A stretch of 64,000 nt of DNA from Tupaia tana (taxonomy: Eukaryota > Chordata > Mammalia > Scandentia > Tupaiidae): positions 53,152,337 to 53,216,336 of the forward strand of contig JAKSZU010000002.1 in assembly GCA_026018925.1 (NCBI GenBank). Reading direction: 5' to 3'. Below, piece after piece: positions 36,347 to 47,599 of the stretch. A model generated the notes under the pieces. That model did no database searches. It saw only the letters and a program-made list of their open reading frames with translations, and was not told the origin of the DNA. Numbering within the stretch: the first letter of the stretch is position 1; each line of letters begins with the position of its first letter. The position numbers and the translations under genes were made by a program.

Positions 36347-36559
36347 TGTTTTTTAATTATTTTACTTTTAAAATTTTATTTAACTTTATTTGTTTTGATT
36401 TGAGCAGAGAGGAATAGGGTGAGAGAAAGAGCGTGTTTTAAGAGCGAGAGTGAGAGAGAGAGAGAAAGTGAGAAAGCAAGTCGCCAGACCTGAGACTTGA
36501 ACCATGGTCGACCATGTGGGAGTCTAGTGCCCTTAATCACCATGCCACCTGCTGGCCCC
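36347..36559 (-). mobile_element. Short-form SINE
   Basis: TSD AATCCTGCCTTT at 36335 and 36560. Confidence 0.91.
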
Positions 36560-36656
36560 AATCCTGCCTTTCTTAGCTCTTTGTAGGTGAGTCAGTTAGC
36601 TGCCATTTCAAGTCCACTATCAGAAATCAAGTGATTTGTTTTCTGTTTTATGGTTT

Positions 36657-36895
36657 GTTTTTTTTTTTTAAGAGGTGCGCTCGCCAGACAGAGACATAGA
36701 GACAGAAAGCGAGAAATCACCCCCCAGAGGGGATGGTCACAGTGCAATCCCTTCTCCTCCATTCTCCTCTCAGGATCTTGGGCACGCACGCACATGCGCC
36801 CGGCGTGAGTTTTAAGCCACCGGGTCCGGGACGCGAACTGCGGTCGACTACGTGGGAGTCCAGCGACATAACCATTACGCTAACTGCTGGTTCCC
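36657..36895 (-). mobile_element. Young long-form SINE (box B variant)
   Basis: Tail segment TTCGCTATAGGGC is deleted; minus-strand box B reads AGTTCGCGTCC; TSD TTATGGTTT. Confidence 0.88.
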
Positions 36896-38520
36896 TTATG
36901 GTTTTTTTTTTTTTTTAAGCGTCCTTAGCAGATCACCTTCTTTATTATTCTCCAAAGATATACTGCGTAGCTTGCATGCCCTAAAGTTTTATCATATTCT
37001 TTATGTAATGAATTACACAAACAGTACTTTAAAGACGCTAAGGAAAGAGCCCTCATTTCTTTAACAAGGCGGGTGGAGTGAGGTACGAGGCTTGTGACTG
37101 TCATGGCATGGCCAAAAGAACACAATCCTAGAAAACAGTGCAGAAGGTAATTACTGGACCCGGCGGACCAATGACTTCCTTGCTGTGCAGGTGTGCACCA
37201 CCACTGGGTCTCGAGGGTTTCTGTAAACACTGTGAAGTGATTTGGGGTTCCCTCCTGCTGGGTGTTCTTCTACTATGAAACCATTTGGCAAGGAGACGCT
37301 TGAATTTCGAATGCACTTTTGTCAGATTTATTGGACCAGGTTTTGTACTGTGGCCACCCATCTAACCTCCTTCACAGCTGGCGCTGAGAGCAGGGAACCC
37401 GGCCTTGGATTTGCGGTGGAAGAACACCAGGTTCTCCCTGGATACCTGACCTCTCCAGGTGATGTCTCCTCCGTAGGGGAGAGGTGGAGAGAAGAGAAGC
37501 CAGAGCCGAGGCCTCTCCAGTGAGATGGTCGTGTTCTCAATGTCCTTAGACCGCTGCCTCCAGCGTCTCAATGGGATCTGCCTCTGGGCTCTAGTGACGG
37601 GGAGAGGAATGTCCCTCCAGGTTGCTGGGAACCTGGGCGTACCACCATTCAGTTGATACAGGGATGACCAGAGGGAGGGGAATGGTAGGCTAGTTTGTCT
37701 TTTTTTTTTTTTTTTTCCTTATATAGCATACAGAATGAGCAGATAATTTAGGATATGAATTCTTGGTTACCTCTGGGTAACAAAATGTAAGTAGGGTTTG
37801 ACACAACGTGAAAATGGCTTCTGTGGTCCAGTGAACGCTGCTGATGCTTGAATGATGGAAAAGTGTTTCAGGAGCAAGGCGTGTTAAAGATGCCAGTCAG
37901 CAGCAAGGCTCTGCTAATCCCTAGAGGTGTGTTGCCCTGGATTAAACAAATGTTTAAAGAACATAAATAAAAGACTGATTCCTGCCCTGAAGACACATAT
38001 ACGGTCAGATAAAGCTTAACTTTATCTTTAAAGTTATCCTTAAACAGTCATCCTACAAAATTATAATATCCTCTTTGTACATAGTGGCCGCTAGCAAAAA
38101 CTTTGTATTGGGTTAAAAATCCGGTTAACATGAAAATATGTGTTTGACATTTTCACGTCTCTACCACGTCTGTTTATTATAAATAGCAATTTCGTCCAAT
38201 ATCACACTTTCTTTGAAACTAAATTAAATGCTAGCTGTAAGAGGATGAGAGAGGGGCAGAAATTGTGAAACAGCAGCAGTCATGAGGGGCCTTGATGAGA
38301 ATCGACCCACCACACCTTGTGGGTATTACTGCCTCAGTGAGGAAGGATCTTTAGGATCCAGACAGCAACACCGCCTGACTCTCTTGCTTAATGACCAAAG
38401 AAACTTTCTAGTTTGTAGACTTTGGTAGGAGCAGGGAAGGTATGGAGGTTTGGTATTAGCTGAAGTTCTTGTTTTATTTAAATAATATTTATGGCATCAG
38501 TAATAAAATTCAATGAAGTA

Positions 38521-38766
38521 GGAATGGCATAATGTTTACTGCAATACAGTCTCACATAGTGACCACAGTTCAAGTTCCAGACCTGGCAGCTTAAAACTCA
38601 TGCCAGGCGTGTGTGCATGTGTGTGTGTGCCCAAAATCCAGAGAGGAGAATGCAGGAGAAGGAACTGCAGTGTGGCCACCCCCCTGGGGCATGATTTCTT
38701 GCTTTCTGGCTCTCTGGTGAGCACACATTCCCTACTGCAAAAACTTTTCACAAAAAAAGAAAAAAA
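38521..38766 (+). mobile_element. Long-form SINE
   Basis: TSD AAATTCA(A/G)TGA(A/G)GTA at 38507 and 38767. Confidence 0.86.
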
Positions 38767-38831
38767 AAATTCAGTGAGGTAATAATGTCCCTTATGGTTG
38801 AGAAATTAAGTGTCCATGCAAGCATTATTTT

Positions 38832-39025
38832 TTAAAAAGAATTATTTGATGATGATGATGATGATTATTATTATTTTTTAATTTGCTATAGGGCATGTGC
38901 TCATACCAGAAAGAGAAAAAATGAGAAAGGGAAAGTGAGAAAGCAAATGTCCAGGTCTGGGATTCAAACTGTGGTCGGCCATGTTGGAAGTCCAGTTCCT
39001 TAACCACCGCACTACCTGCTGGCCC
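38832..39025 (-). mobile_element. Short-form SINE
   Basis: (GAT)n/(TTA)n tail at 38848-38876; ends ACCTGCTGGCCC. Confidence 0.86.
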
Positions 39026-39118
39026 TGTTAAGCATAATTCAAACTTAACCAATTTACCGTCTCAGAAGATCTCAAATATTTCACTTTATTATGTCTTTTA
39101 AGAATTACAAAATAGCAT

Positions 39119-39393
39119 GGGAACCAGCAGTTAGCGTAATGGCTATGTCGCTGGACTCCCACGTAGTCGACCGCGGTTCGCGTCTCGGACCCGGTGGCTT
39201 ACAACTCACGCCGGGCGCGTGTGCGTGCGTGCCCAAGATCCCGAGAGGAGAATGGAGGAGAAGGGATTGCGGCGTGACCATCCCCCCTGGGGGGTGATTT
39301 CTCGCTTTCTGTCTCTCTGTCTCTCTCTGTCTGTCTGGCGAGCGCACGCGCCCTATAGCAAAAAACCTCTCCAAAAAAAAAAAAAAAAGAAAA
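39119..39393 (+). mobile_element. Young long-form SINE (box B variant)
   Basis: TSD AGAATTACAAAATAGC, exact. CpG-rich, starts GGGAACCAGCAGTTAGCGTA; box B GGTTCGCGTC. Confidence 0.95.
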
Positions 39394-39470
39394 AGAATTA
39401 CAAAATAGCTAATAAAAAATAAGAGCAACTGGGCAGATAGACATTCTTAGTTTCATTGAAAGAATGACTG

Positions 39471-39657
39471 GGGCCTGGCCATAGCAGCCACATGCTGGAC
39501 ACTGCTGCTGGGCAGCCCAAGGCCATATGAAAGGGCTGAGTTTAATTCCTGGCCTACCCTAAAAAGCTGAGCTTGGTGGCATAGGCCTGTAGTCCTAGCT
39601 ACTTGGGAGGCTGAGGCAGGAGGATTAAGACATAGCAAGATTTTTAACAAAGCAAAA
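39471..39657 (+). mobile_element. tRNA-7SL composite SINE
   Basis: A tRNA-like head with box B-like GAGTTTAATTCC is followed by GAGCTTGGTGGCATAGGCCT, GTAGTCCTAGCTACTTGGGA and GGCTGAGGCAGGAGGATTA, an Alu-like monomer. The TSD AATGACTGG flanks it, so head and 7SL part moved as one unit. Confidence 0.75.
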
Positions 39658-40096
39658 TAATGACTGGTAAATTCAGTCTTGTGAATTTTGAAGAATGTAT
39701 CTTTAACATTTATAACAGATCCTTTTTTGTACTTCCTAAAGTGAATTAATACATTAGAGTCTTGATTTAAATTCCCAGTAAAGCCAGTGAATACACATCA
39801 TAAAATTTCACCTGCCTGAGATCAGGCCCTTCGTTCAGTTTTCTTCAGAATTGAGCTGGACTCTCTCTGTTTTGTTCATCTCACTTGTTGGATAGTGGTA
39901 AGGGCCTGGAAGAACAAACCAGGCTGAGGTCACCTTCAACAGCTGTCTGACTTTTGTAGCCACAGGTGAATTTCTTAAACATAGTGTAAGCCACACATGT
40001 AATTTAAAATTTTCTAGTAGCCACTTTAAAAAAATAAAATTAATTTCTCTCATATCTTATTTAATCAATACAGCCAAAATATTTTAACATGGAATC

Positions 40097-40362
40097 TTTT
40101 TTTTTTTTTTTTTTGAGAGGTTTTCGCTATAGGGCACGTGCGCTTGCCAGACAGACAGAGACATAGAGACAGAAAGTGAGAAATCACCCCCCAGGGGGGA
40201 TGGTCACGCCGCAATCCCTTCTCCTCCATTCTTCTCTCGGGATCTTGGGCACGCACGCACACACGCCTGGCGTGAGTTTTAAGCCACCGGGTCCGGGACG
40301 CGAACTGCGGTTGACTATGTGGGAGTCCAGCGACATAGCCATTACCCTAACTGCTGGTTCCC
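40097..40362 (-). mobile_element. Young long-form SINE (box B variant)
   Basis: Minus-strand box B TTCGCGTCCCGG; TSD ATGGAATC. Confidence 0.92.
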
Positions 40363-40395
40363 AAGATGGAATCAATATTTTAAAACTGAGATACA

Positions 40396-40540
40396 GGGCC
40401 GGCAGGTAGCATGATGGTTAAGGTGCTGGACTTCCACATGACTGACCATGGTTCGAGTCCCAGACTTAGTGACTTGCTTTCTCACTTTCTCTCCCTCTTT
40501 CTCATGCTGTATAGCAAATTCAAAAAATAATAATAAGTTT
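40396..40540 (+). mobile_element. Short-form SINE
   Basis: GGGCCGGCAGGTAGCATGAT...GTATAGCAAATTC. Confidence 0.83.
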
Positions 40541-40545
40541 AAAAA

Positions 40546-40552
40546 TTATATA

Positions 40553-40597
<45 letters not shown>

Positions 40598-40600
40598 AGT
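40546..40600. repeat. (TA)n/(TG)n compound microsatellite
   Basis: Follows the A-rich tail of the short SINE at 40396-40540. Confidence 0.9.
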
Positions 40601-40759
40601 TCATTATGACTTCTAAATCTATATGTTTTATACTCCTATCTATATCTCAGTTTAGACTAGCCAGAGTTTTGGAGGCAGGGCCCACCCAGTGACAGCATGG
40701 TGTGCTCCAGAAGGCAGCTGATGGTGACGCTACAGTGAGAGCAGAAGTTTTTGGCAACC

Positions 40760-41170
40760 CAGGAGTTTAAGCTTTATCCTGCAGGCCATGGGAGCCATAA
40801 GAGGATTTAAGCAGAGAAGTGACATTTTTCATTTTGAACTTAATCTAGTAGCCTCAGGGAATACAAATTGGAAGAGGGGCTCAGGCACAAAGCATATTAG
40901 AAGGCTGTTGCAATGGCCCAGGTAGGGAGTGATAAGGTCCCAAACTAAGAACCCTGGGAAACTGGACCACAGGAAGTGTGTGTGTAGGAGCTTTAGAAGG
41001 TAAAATTATTGGGACTTGATGGCGGCTACTGGATTTGAAGGGAGAGGGAGTACTTTAGGAAGCTTGGCCGGGTTCTGCTGTGAGCAGTTGGGCCAGTAGT
41101 GTTAATGGGAGGGGGGAAGGGTGGGCTGTAAGAGCAATGGGTTCTGCATGGGACAGTATTGACTTTCAGG
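40760..41170 (+). mobile_element. Ancient interspersed repeat, family not named
   Basis: TTTATCCTGCAGGCCATGGG, AGAGAAGTGACATTTT and GGCTGTTGCAATGGCCCAGG belong to a repeat I recognise as widespread in mammals but cannot name. Similar blocks are at 41760-41896, 45590-45829 and 47600-47960. Confidence 0.45.
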
Positions 41171-41914
41171 TGCCTTCAAAACAGGCAGGCGGCTCTGTTT
41201 AAGTTGGCATGGATGAACTTGCCCAAGAGAATGCAGTGTGAGCAGCTAATAAGGCCGGGTACAAACACTCACATACCTAAGATGCCAACAGAAAATGTTA
41301 GGCAACAACATGTTAGGAAGTAGAACAGGGTAGAGGGGCAGCAGAAATACAGACGGGTTGGAATGGATCAGCAGGTTTAATAATGCTGGGAGTAACTGCC
41401 CTCCCAGGCCTGCTGGGATCGGGGCTGAGATCAAAGCTGGCCTAATGCGGTTTGCAGACGTGTTTTGTTTGACTTATGTAGGCTTGATCACACTGTGTTC
41501 TGAACTTAAGTTAGGTGCCAACATTTCCACACAGAATCTAGACTCCTGACTTTTCTTTAAAATGGAAAAGGAGTGGAGGTAGACTTGGCCACACCAATAG
41601 TCCTGAGTGGTAGTAACAGCTGAAGTGTGGGCCCTTTCTCTCCAGGCAATCTGTTTTCTCCCTTTATGTTATTTTCCTGGGCCCTGTCGATATTTGAATT
41701 TTCTACTTCTGAGCCAAAGACCAGTAGGTAATAAAGGTACAAATACAGATTAGCGACAGATTAGAGGGCTGCGAAGAGCAAACTAAGGGGTATAAGATGT
41801 CGGCAGCGGCAGCCTTTGAATAAGGGCTTGACGATGAGATTAAAGCCGTATTTAGGAGGATTATTCTGGACCAGTGAGAAAGTACTAAGTTAGGGAGAAC
41901 AGTTGCCAGTTTTT

Positions 41915-42102
41915 TTTTTTTTTTTTTTTTTTGTAGTTATCAGTAATTTCCACTGTATCTGGTTTATGGTGGATGCTCAATATGTTTTCCATGGAATAGA
42001 GTACATTTTTTTTCTATTTGATCTGTGAGACTGAAGAAGACAGAAACTTTCTTTCCTTTTTTTTTTTGGAGAGGTTTCTGCTATAAGGTGCATATGCTCA
42101 CC

Positions 42103-42140
<38 letters not shown>

Positions 42141-42312
42141 CCCCCCGGGGGGATGGCCATGCCGCAATCCCTTCTCCTCCATTCTCCTCTTGGGATCTTG
42201 GGCACGCACGCAAACGCACCTGGCATGAGTTTAAGCCACTGGGTCCAGGACTCGAACTGCGGTCGACTACATGGGAGTCCAGCGACATAGCCATTACGCT
42301 AACTGCTGGTCC
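41915..42312 (-). mobile_element. Long-form SINE with probable 3' transduction
   Basis: TSD GAACAGTTG(C/T)CAGTTTT at 41897 and 42313 encloses, on the minus strand, a SINE (42312-42068), its own A-tail, about 124 bp of unrelated sequence (42056-41933) and a second A-tail. Confidence 0.8.
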
Positions 42313-42664
42313 GAACAGTTGTCAGTTTTGAAAGGGAAGAGAGAAACAAGATGGTGTTGGGATAGACAGGTGGGATTTGGAAATGTAAAATGGAAGTATC
42401 TCAGAGAAATGTCATTAAGAACGGCTACTAACTGCCACATGGGAATCACATGGGCCACTGAGCTTGGTGGCAAATTTGCTGAGACTTCTAGAGCCTATGC
42501 CAAAGTTTGGTGTAGGGGACAGTGACTGTCAGGGGCCTTATGGAAAGAGCAAAGAAAATCTGCTTCCTGGCTGTCTGTGACCCGCAGTCTGTTCTAAGTG
42601 CTGTAAGTGGAGGAAAAGTTTTTTGTTTTTGTTTTTAAAAGAGCTAAGTTATCTGGTCATTATT

Positions 42665-42865
42665 AACTGGGGCCAGGCATGTACTAAGCGCTTTGCACTG
42701 ATGTTTTATTTAATCCTTATAACCACCCTCTGAAGTGGTAACTATCACAATTTCCAGTTTACAGACAAGAAAACTGAGACCTTGGAGGTTTAGAATGTAC
42801 TTAAAGTCGTAAGGCTTAATAAGGGATGGAACCAGGACTTGACTGGTCTGACTCTCCAGAGGATT
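42665..42865 (-). mobile_element. MIR, antisense
   Basis: GTACTAAGCGCTTTGCACTG, TATTTAATCCTTATAACCAC, CAAGAAAACTGAGACC and GGAACCAGGACTTGA are antisense MIR blocks in order. Confidence 0.8.
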
Positions 42866-42882
42866 ATTTGCTGTGTATTCAG

Positions 42883-43183
42883 TTTTTAGACAGATCTCAT
42901 TGTGTCACTGTCCTCCTGCCTTAGACCCCTTGTAGTCCCCTTGCTGGGATGACAAGTGTGCCCCACCATGCCTGGCTCCTTTTTAGACAGGATCTTGCTT
43001 TGTTGCCTAGGCCACCTTTAAGCTTGCCATCCTCCAACCTCAGTAACTGGGTCACTGGGATTACAGGCACACGCTCCTGTGCCTGGCCTTCAGGTTGGAC
43101 CAGGAATCAAACCCAGTCTTCCCATGTGGTTCCAGCCTGTGGAGCACATTATCTTAGCAGCACATACCACCGTGGTTGGGCCC
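42883..43183 (-). mobile_element. tRNA-7SL-7SL composite SINE, antisense
   Basis: On the minus strand a tRNA-like head with box B-like GGGTTTGATTCCTGG is followed by two Alu-like units, one with GCCAGGCACAGGAGCGTG and CCTGTAATCCCAG, the other with GCCAGGCATGGTGGGGCAC and GTCATCCCAG. Confidence 0.7.
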
Positions 43184-43442
43184 ATAGGCTTATCTTCTAA
43201 ATACTATAACAAACTGCCTGTATATCTCTATCTGTTCTGAGCTACACAAATAGCTACACAATTTTCTTCGTAAGTTTTCATGAAAAATCATCACAGGACA
43301 AATTTTATAAACATTTGAGATGGGAGGGTTGGGGTGAGAGTCTGTAAAATAATAGAGAAACAGATGCATTTGTTCCAAAGCCTCAAACCTTGTTGAGGTT
43401 TCCTACCATATTTAGTGTGGTGTCTTTCTCCTTGGTCTACAG

Positions 43443-43586
43443 ATGAAACATGTGAATGAAAGATTTCAAGATCAGGAAAATAAGGAGGTCGTTCTCATGT
43501 GCATTGGCATCACTTCGGGAGTTGGACGACTGCTCTTTGGCCGGCTTGCAGATTATGTGCCTGGCGTGAAGAAAGTTTATCTACAG
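43443..43586 (+). CDS. SLC16A10: SLC16A10 exon 4
   Basis: Acceptor TTGGTCTACAG, donor CAG|GTACTT, 48 codons, phase 0 at both ends. It begins MKHVNERFQDQENKEVVLMC (an internal Met, not a start), continues through helix 8 with TSGVGRLLFGRLADYVPG, and ends KKVYLQ. The Arg in GVGRLLFGR is the position that, in MCT8, pairs with an Asp of helix 10 during substrate gating (established for MCT8, inferred here). Flanking introns are very long: 33.6 kb before and 18.3 kb after. The sequence is nearly identical to the human exon as remembered, indicating strong constraint. Confidence 0.96.
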
Positions 43587-43915
43587 GTACTTTTATATAC
43601 TCTCCCCCCAGCAGAATTAGCCTGGCTGACGGCTCACTGAATGTGCTTATATGCTTAAATTCTTCTGTGAAAATAAAAAATACTTTCTAGAGCATAACTT
43701 CTGTAGGCAGTTTTTCAAGGACAAGATCAGTTGTGAATTTGGGTTTTAAACATGAGAAATTGGCAGTCAAACAACAATTTCTTTGTTTTGTCATGGAACT
43801 ACACCAAACCAAAATGTTTTTTGCTCATTGCGTTTTCTAAGAAGAATGTTTTATTTTTGGCATAGTTCTCATAGTCATGTGCAGATCTTGGGCTTTTTGC
43901 AATATTTTGTGAAAT

Positions 43916-43944
43916 GTGTGTGTGTATGTGTGTGTGTGTGTGTA
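43916..43944. repeat. (GT)n microsatellite
   Basis: GT units interrupted by one TA, 330 bp after exon 4. Confidence 0.9.
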
Positions 43945-44233
43945 TGACTTTTGAGCTTCTTAATTGCAAATTGCCTCCTGGATTTTGTGGGTTGTGCATA
44001 AACAAATACTAATTCTCAGATCGTTGTGGATATTCAACAGGTATTTCGCTCCTTCAGCCAGACAGTGTGCTAAAGGCCGCAGGGTTAAAGGAAACATGGG
44101 CTGTGCCCTGGGTTAGTAGCTAATAGTCCCATGAGGCGACAGATAAACTAGTGTTGCAGCATAGTGGATGTCCATTTTCTGCTGCTGTAACAGAATACCA
44201 TAGACTAGGTCATTGACAAAGAAAAGAAATTTA

Positions 44234-44485
44234 GGGCCAGCCCTGCAGCGCAGTAGTTAGGTACTGTGCGTAGGGAGCCAGTTCCCACACAGCCGACCGT
44301 GCTTCAGGATGTGGTCTGATGCCTTGGAAGACGTGCTGAGTGTATGTGTGTGAGTGCCCAGGATCCTAAAGGCATGGGGTAAAGGAAGGAGAAAGGATCA
44401 TGGCATGGCCTTGCCCCATTAGGGGGTACTTTCTCTCCCTCTCCTTCTTTAGTGAGTGCATGCAACCTCTAGCAAGTTAAAAGAA
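44234..44485 (+). mobile_element. Older long-form SINE in the MaLR LTR
   Basis: GGGCCAGCCCTGCAGCGCAG with CCATTAGGGGGTACTTTCTC; TSD AAAGAAATTT-like. Confidence 0.72.
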
Positions 44486-44727
44486 AAGAAAGGAAATTTA
44501 TTTTGCACAGTTATGGAGGCTGAGAATCCAGGAACATGATGCCAGCATCTGGCAAAGGCCTTTGTACTGCATTACCTCGTGGCAGAGGCCAAGAACGTGA
44601 GACAGAAAGAGAAAGAAAGGGGCCCAAACTCCTATAACCAACTCATTCCTAAGAAAATGGTACTAATCTATTCATAAAGGCAGGGAGGGCTCTCATAACC
44701 TAATCATGCCTTAAAGAGCCTTTCTTT

Positions 44728-44945
44728 GGCCAGCAGGTGGTGTGGAGGTTGGGGAGGCTAGATCCCACTGGATCCAGTGGCATTTGTGTGCATGTCCAAA
44801 AATCCTGAGATGAGAAGGTATTAGTGCAGCCATTCCCCTGCTCCCCGGGGGTGATTTCTCACTTTCCCTCTCTTTCTCTCTCTCACTCCAGTGAGCACAC
44901 ACACCCCATAGCAAAAAAAAAAAAAAAAAGAAAAGAAAAAGGAAA
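44728..44945 (+). mobile_element. Long-form SINE, head partly deleted
   Basis: GGCCAGCAGGTGGTGTGG to CACCCCATAGCAAAA. Confidence 0.78.
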
Positions 44946-45120
44946 AAAGTCCTGTCTTTTAACACACCATCACAATGACAGCTGATTTCAACATGAGTTT
45001 GGAAGTGACATTCAAATTATAGCAGTGGAAGGATGGGTATGTTAGATAGACACTGTGGAAACATAGGTACTGAGCATCCAAATCACTGGTAAAGGTCTGA
45101 GTGGTGTTAAGAAGTGAGTA

Positions 45121-45318
45121 GTGAGCAAGCAGGTGGCATGGTGGTTAAGGCACTGGACGCTAACATGGCTGTCTCAAGAGGTTCGAGTCCCAGACCTGGC
45201 AGTTTGCTTACTCTATCTCTGTCTCTCTGTCTGTCTCTGGTGAGCACGTGTGCTCTGTAGCAAATTAAAAACAAATAATAATGATAAGTAAAAATAAATA
45301 ATTTTTTTAAAAAAGGCA
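45121..45318 (+). mobile_element. Short-form SINE
   Basis: GTTCGAGTCCCAGACCTGGC, tail AAAAATAAATAATTT. Confidence 0.8.
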
Positions 45319-45324
45319 AGTAGT

Positions 45325-45565
45325 GGGGCCAGAAGGTGGTATGGTGGTTAAGGCACTGGACTCCAACATGGCCAACTGCAGTTCGAGTCCTGGACGTGGT
45401 GACTTGAAAATCATGTTGGACATGTGTGTGTGTGCATGCTGGAAATTCCAGGAGAATAGAGAAGAAATTGCAGCATGGCCATTCTCCCGGGAGGTGATTT
45501 TCTCACTTTCTCTCTCTTGGTGCATGTGCCCTATGGCAAAACAAACAGGCAAACAAACACAACTC
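45325..45565 (+). mobile_element. Long-form SINE
   Basis: GGGGCCAGAAGGTGGTATGG to GCCCTATGGCAAAAC. Confidence 0.85.
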
Positions 45566-45589
45566 AAACAAAAGACTAGTAGTTATATG

Positions 45590-45829
45590 GATAAGGAAGG
45601 CAGAAAAGGTATTCCAAACAGAGGAAACCACACGGCAGATGTGGAGGTGCAACATGCTATGTTATATCTGGGAAACTGACAGGAATAAAGGGAGGATGAA
45701 TGGTTTGGCCGTGGAGAGAAACAGGTGGTAGATTGGGAAGAGCATTTATGTGCATAAAAGAGGATGAACTCTGTACTGAAATCTACCAGGAGCTGTTAAT
45801 AGGATTTTAAGCAAGAGAGTTAGGTGAGA
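45590..45829 (+). mobile_element. Ancient interspersed repeat, same unnamed family
   Basis: GTATTCCAAACAGAGGAAAC, GGCCGTGGAGAGAAAC and TTAAGCAAGAGAGTTAGGTG are the same type of blocks. Confidence 0.4.
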
Positions 45830-45930
45830 TTTTTTTTTTTTTCCTTTCCAATTTCCAGCGAGCACGTGTGCTTGCCATGAAAAGAGAGAGAATCTATGGA
45901 CTGTAGTTAACCACGGTACGACAGGGCCAA
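45830..45930 (-). mobile_element. SINE fragment, weak
   Basis: T run, CGAGCACGTGTGCTTGCC, GTTAACCACGG; most of the body is absent. Confidence 0.35.
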
Positions 45931-46156
45931 CCTGGACTTTTACTGATCTTGATAAGACAGCAAAACTATCTATTCTTTACCTAAGGCACACATCTCAGAT
46001 TCGGTTTAAGTGGCTCTGCCACTGTATTCCTGACTTACTCTATTTGACCATGACTCCTCTGCCTTGGTTCTTCCTGCCTCGACACTACCTCAATCTCTAA
46101 CCCTTCTCTGTGCCTCCATTCTTTTTTTTTTTAAAAAACTTTTTTTTAAAGGAGAT

Positions 46157-46391
46157 TTTTTTTTTTTTTTTTTTTTTTTGCTATAGGGCATGTACACTCT
46201 TCAGAGAGACAGAGACAGAAAGCGAGAAATCATCCCTGAGAGGGGATAGCCGCACCGCAATCTTCTCTCGGGATTTTGGACATGCACACATATGCGCCTG
46301 GTGTGAGTTTTAAGCTGTTGGGTCCAGGACTCAAGCCATGGTCAACTATGTGGGAGTCCAGCGATTAACCATTATGCCATCTGCTGGTCCC
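46157..46391 (-). mobile_element. Long-form SINE
   Basis: T run then GCTATAGGGCATG; ends CATCTGCTGGTCCC. Confidence 0.87.
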
Positions 46392-46650
46392 AATGATAGT
46401 TTTATTAGGATATAATTCTCATATCACAAAATGTATAGTGTACGATTTCGTCGTTTCTAGTATATTCAGTGTTGTACATCATCATCAACCTCTAATTTCA
46501 CATTTTCATCACTCCCCAAAGAAACCCTGTACTCAGTAGCAGTTATTCCCCATTTCCAGGCAACCACCAATCTACCTCCTGCCCTATGGATCTGCATAGT
46601 CTGGACAATTCAGGCAAATGGGATCGTGTAATAGGTGGCCTTTTGTGACT
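46392..46650 (-). mobile_element. L1M 3' region, antisense
   Basis: TTTTATTAGGATATAATTCT, AGTATATTCAGTGTTGTACA, AAGAAACCCTGTACTCAGTA and GTGGCCTTTTGTG follow the antisense order of an L1M 3' end. Confidence 0.8.
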
Positions 46651-47599
46651 ATCTCAACTCTTGCCCTCTCCTCCACTCCATTACCCTGCATCGTTTCCTC
46701 TGTGGGAAAGCCGAGTGTAGAGTTACAGGAGAGTCTGATAAGAGACCTGTGGGACTTTGGCGTTCATGTGCTGTATGGGGTAAGCGGAAGACTAGGGGTC
46801 TGCCAAGGAAGACTGAAAGGGAGTGATCAGGTTTGCAGAAAACAAACAAAACAGGGAATAGAGTTGTTTCAGGGACAGGAGCGGTCAGGAGTGTCAGCAG
46901 CTAGTAAGAGGAAGACAAAAGCTTGTCACTGGATTTGGAGAGAGGCTATTAGTGACCTAATGGAGAGTGGTTTCTGAGGAGTGGCCGGTGCAGTCGTGAC
47001 CTGTGGGATTCATGTAAATAGAGATGACTTTGTTCAAAAGCTTGGCCATGAAGAGAAAGGAAAAGGAGAGCCAAAAGGGGGACTTGGGGACTCAGCATGT
47101 CTGCTCACGTTTTGTCTTGAGCAGGGCTTTGGAAACGGGGAAATGTGGGCACAGGGATATGACTTGAGTGACCTGTATGGATCGACAGTAATAGTAACCC
47201 CCATCATCTTGGAAGCACTTTCACATGGCAGACGGTGAACTAAGTGCAGACATGCCTTCTCTCATTAAGCTTTGCTCCAAGATGTGAACACTGAGGAATG
47301 GAGGCTGCTTCACTGTGGATGTCTGCATGTAAGTCCAGGCAGACGGTCGTAGGAAGGCGCCTAGGCGCATGGAAGGATGGTAGATAGCTAGTAGTGTGCT
47401 ACTTTAAAAACGATTATATAATGATCACTCCCCCTTTATCAATACCTCCTTGTGCTTCTCATGTTACATTCAGCTCCATTCATTCTTCTTCCTCAGTGTT
47501 GAGGGAGCCCTCTAATGGATACCTGTTGCATTGCAAACTCTCAGTTCCTTTCATTCATTTAAAAAATTGAGTGCTCCTGTGGCCGGAGCGCCAGCGCAG

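Larger units (their letters stand above)
9878..43442 (+). other. SLC16A10 intron 3 (33.6 kb)
   Basis: Complete GT-AG intron, phase 0. Unnamed stretches longer than 300 bp with no gene: 9878-12080, 12751-13078, 14029-14540, 16252-16798, 17909-18340, 21876-22404, 22647-23389, 26726-27449, 27941-28645, 29244-29950, 32643-34561, 36909-38506, 39668-40088 and 41171-41760. Short open frames in these show no family I recognise. Confidence 0.9.
44157..45026 (-). mobile_element. MLT1/MST-like MaLR LTR, antisense
   Basis: On the minus strand: AACTCATGTTGAAAT, then GCATGATTAGG, CCAGATGCTGGCATCATG, CCTCCATAACTGTGCAAAAT and AATTTCTTTTCTTTGTCAAT, the typical order of ERVL-MaLR LTRs. Two SINEs (44234-44485 and 44728-44945) split it. 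Confidence 0.75.

Noticed and set aside
37242..37571. GC-rich overlapping frames on both strands, with AATAAA in antisense
   Set aside because: I suspected a processed pseudogene but could not name a parent gene or find an A-tail.
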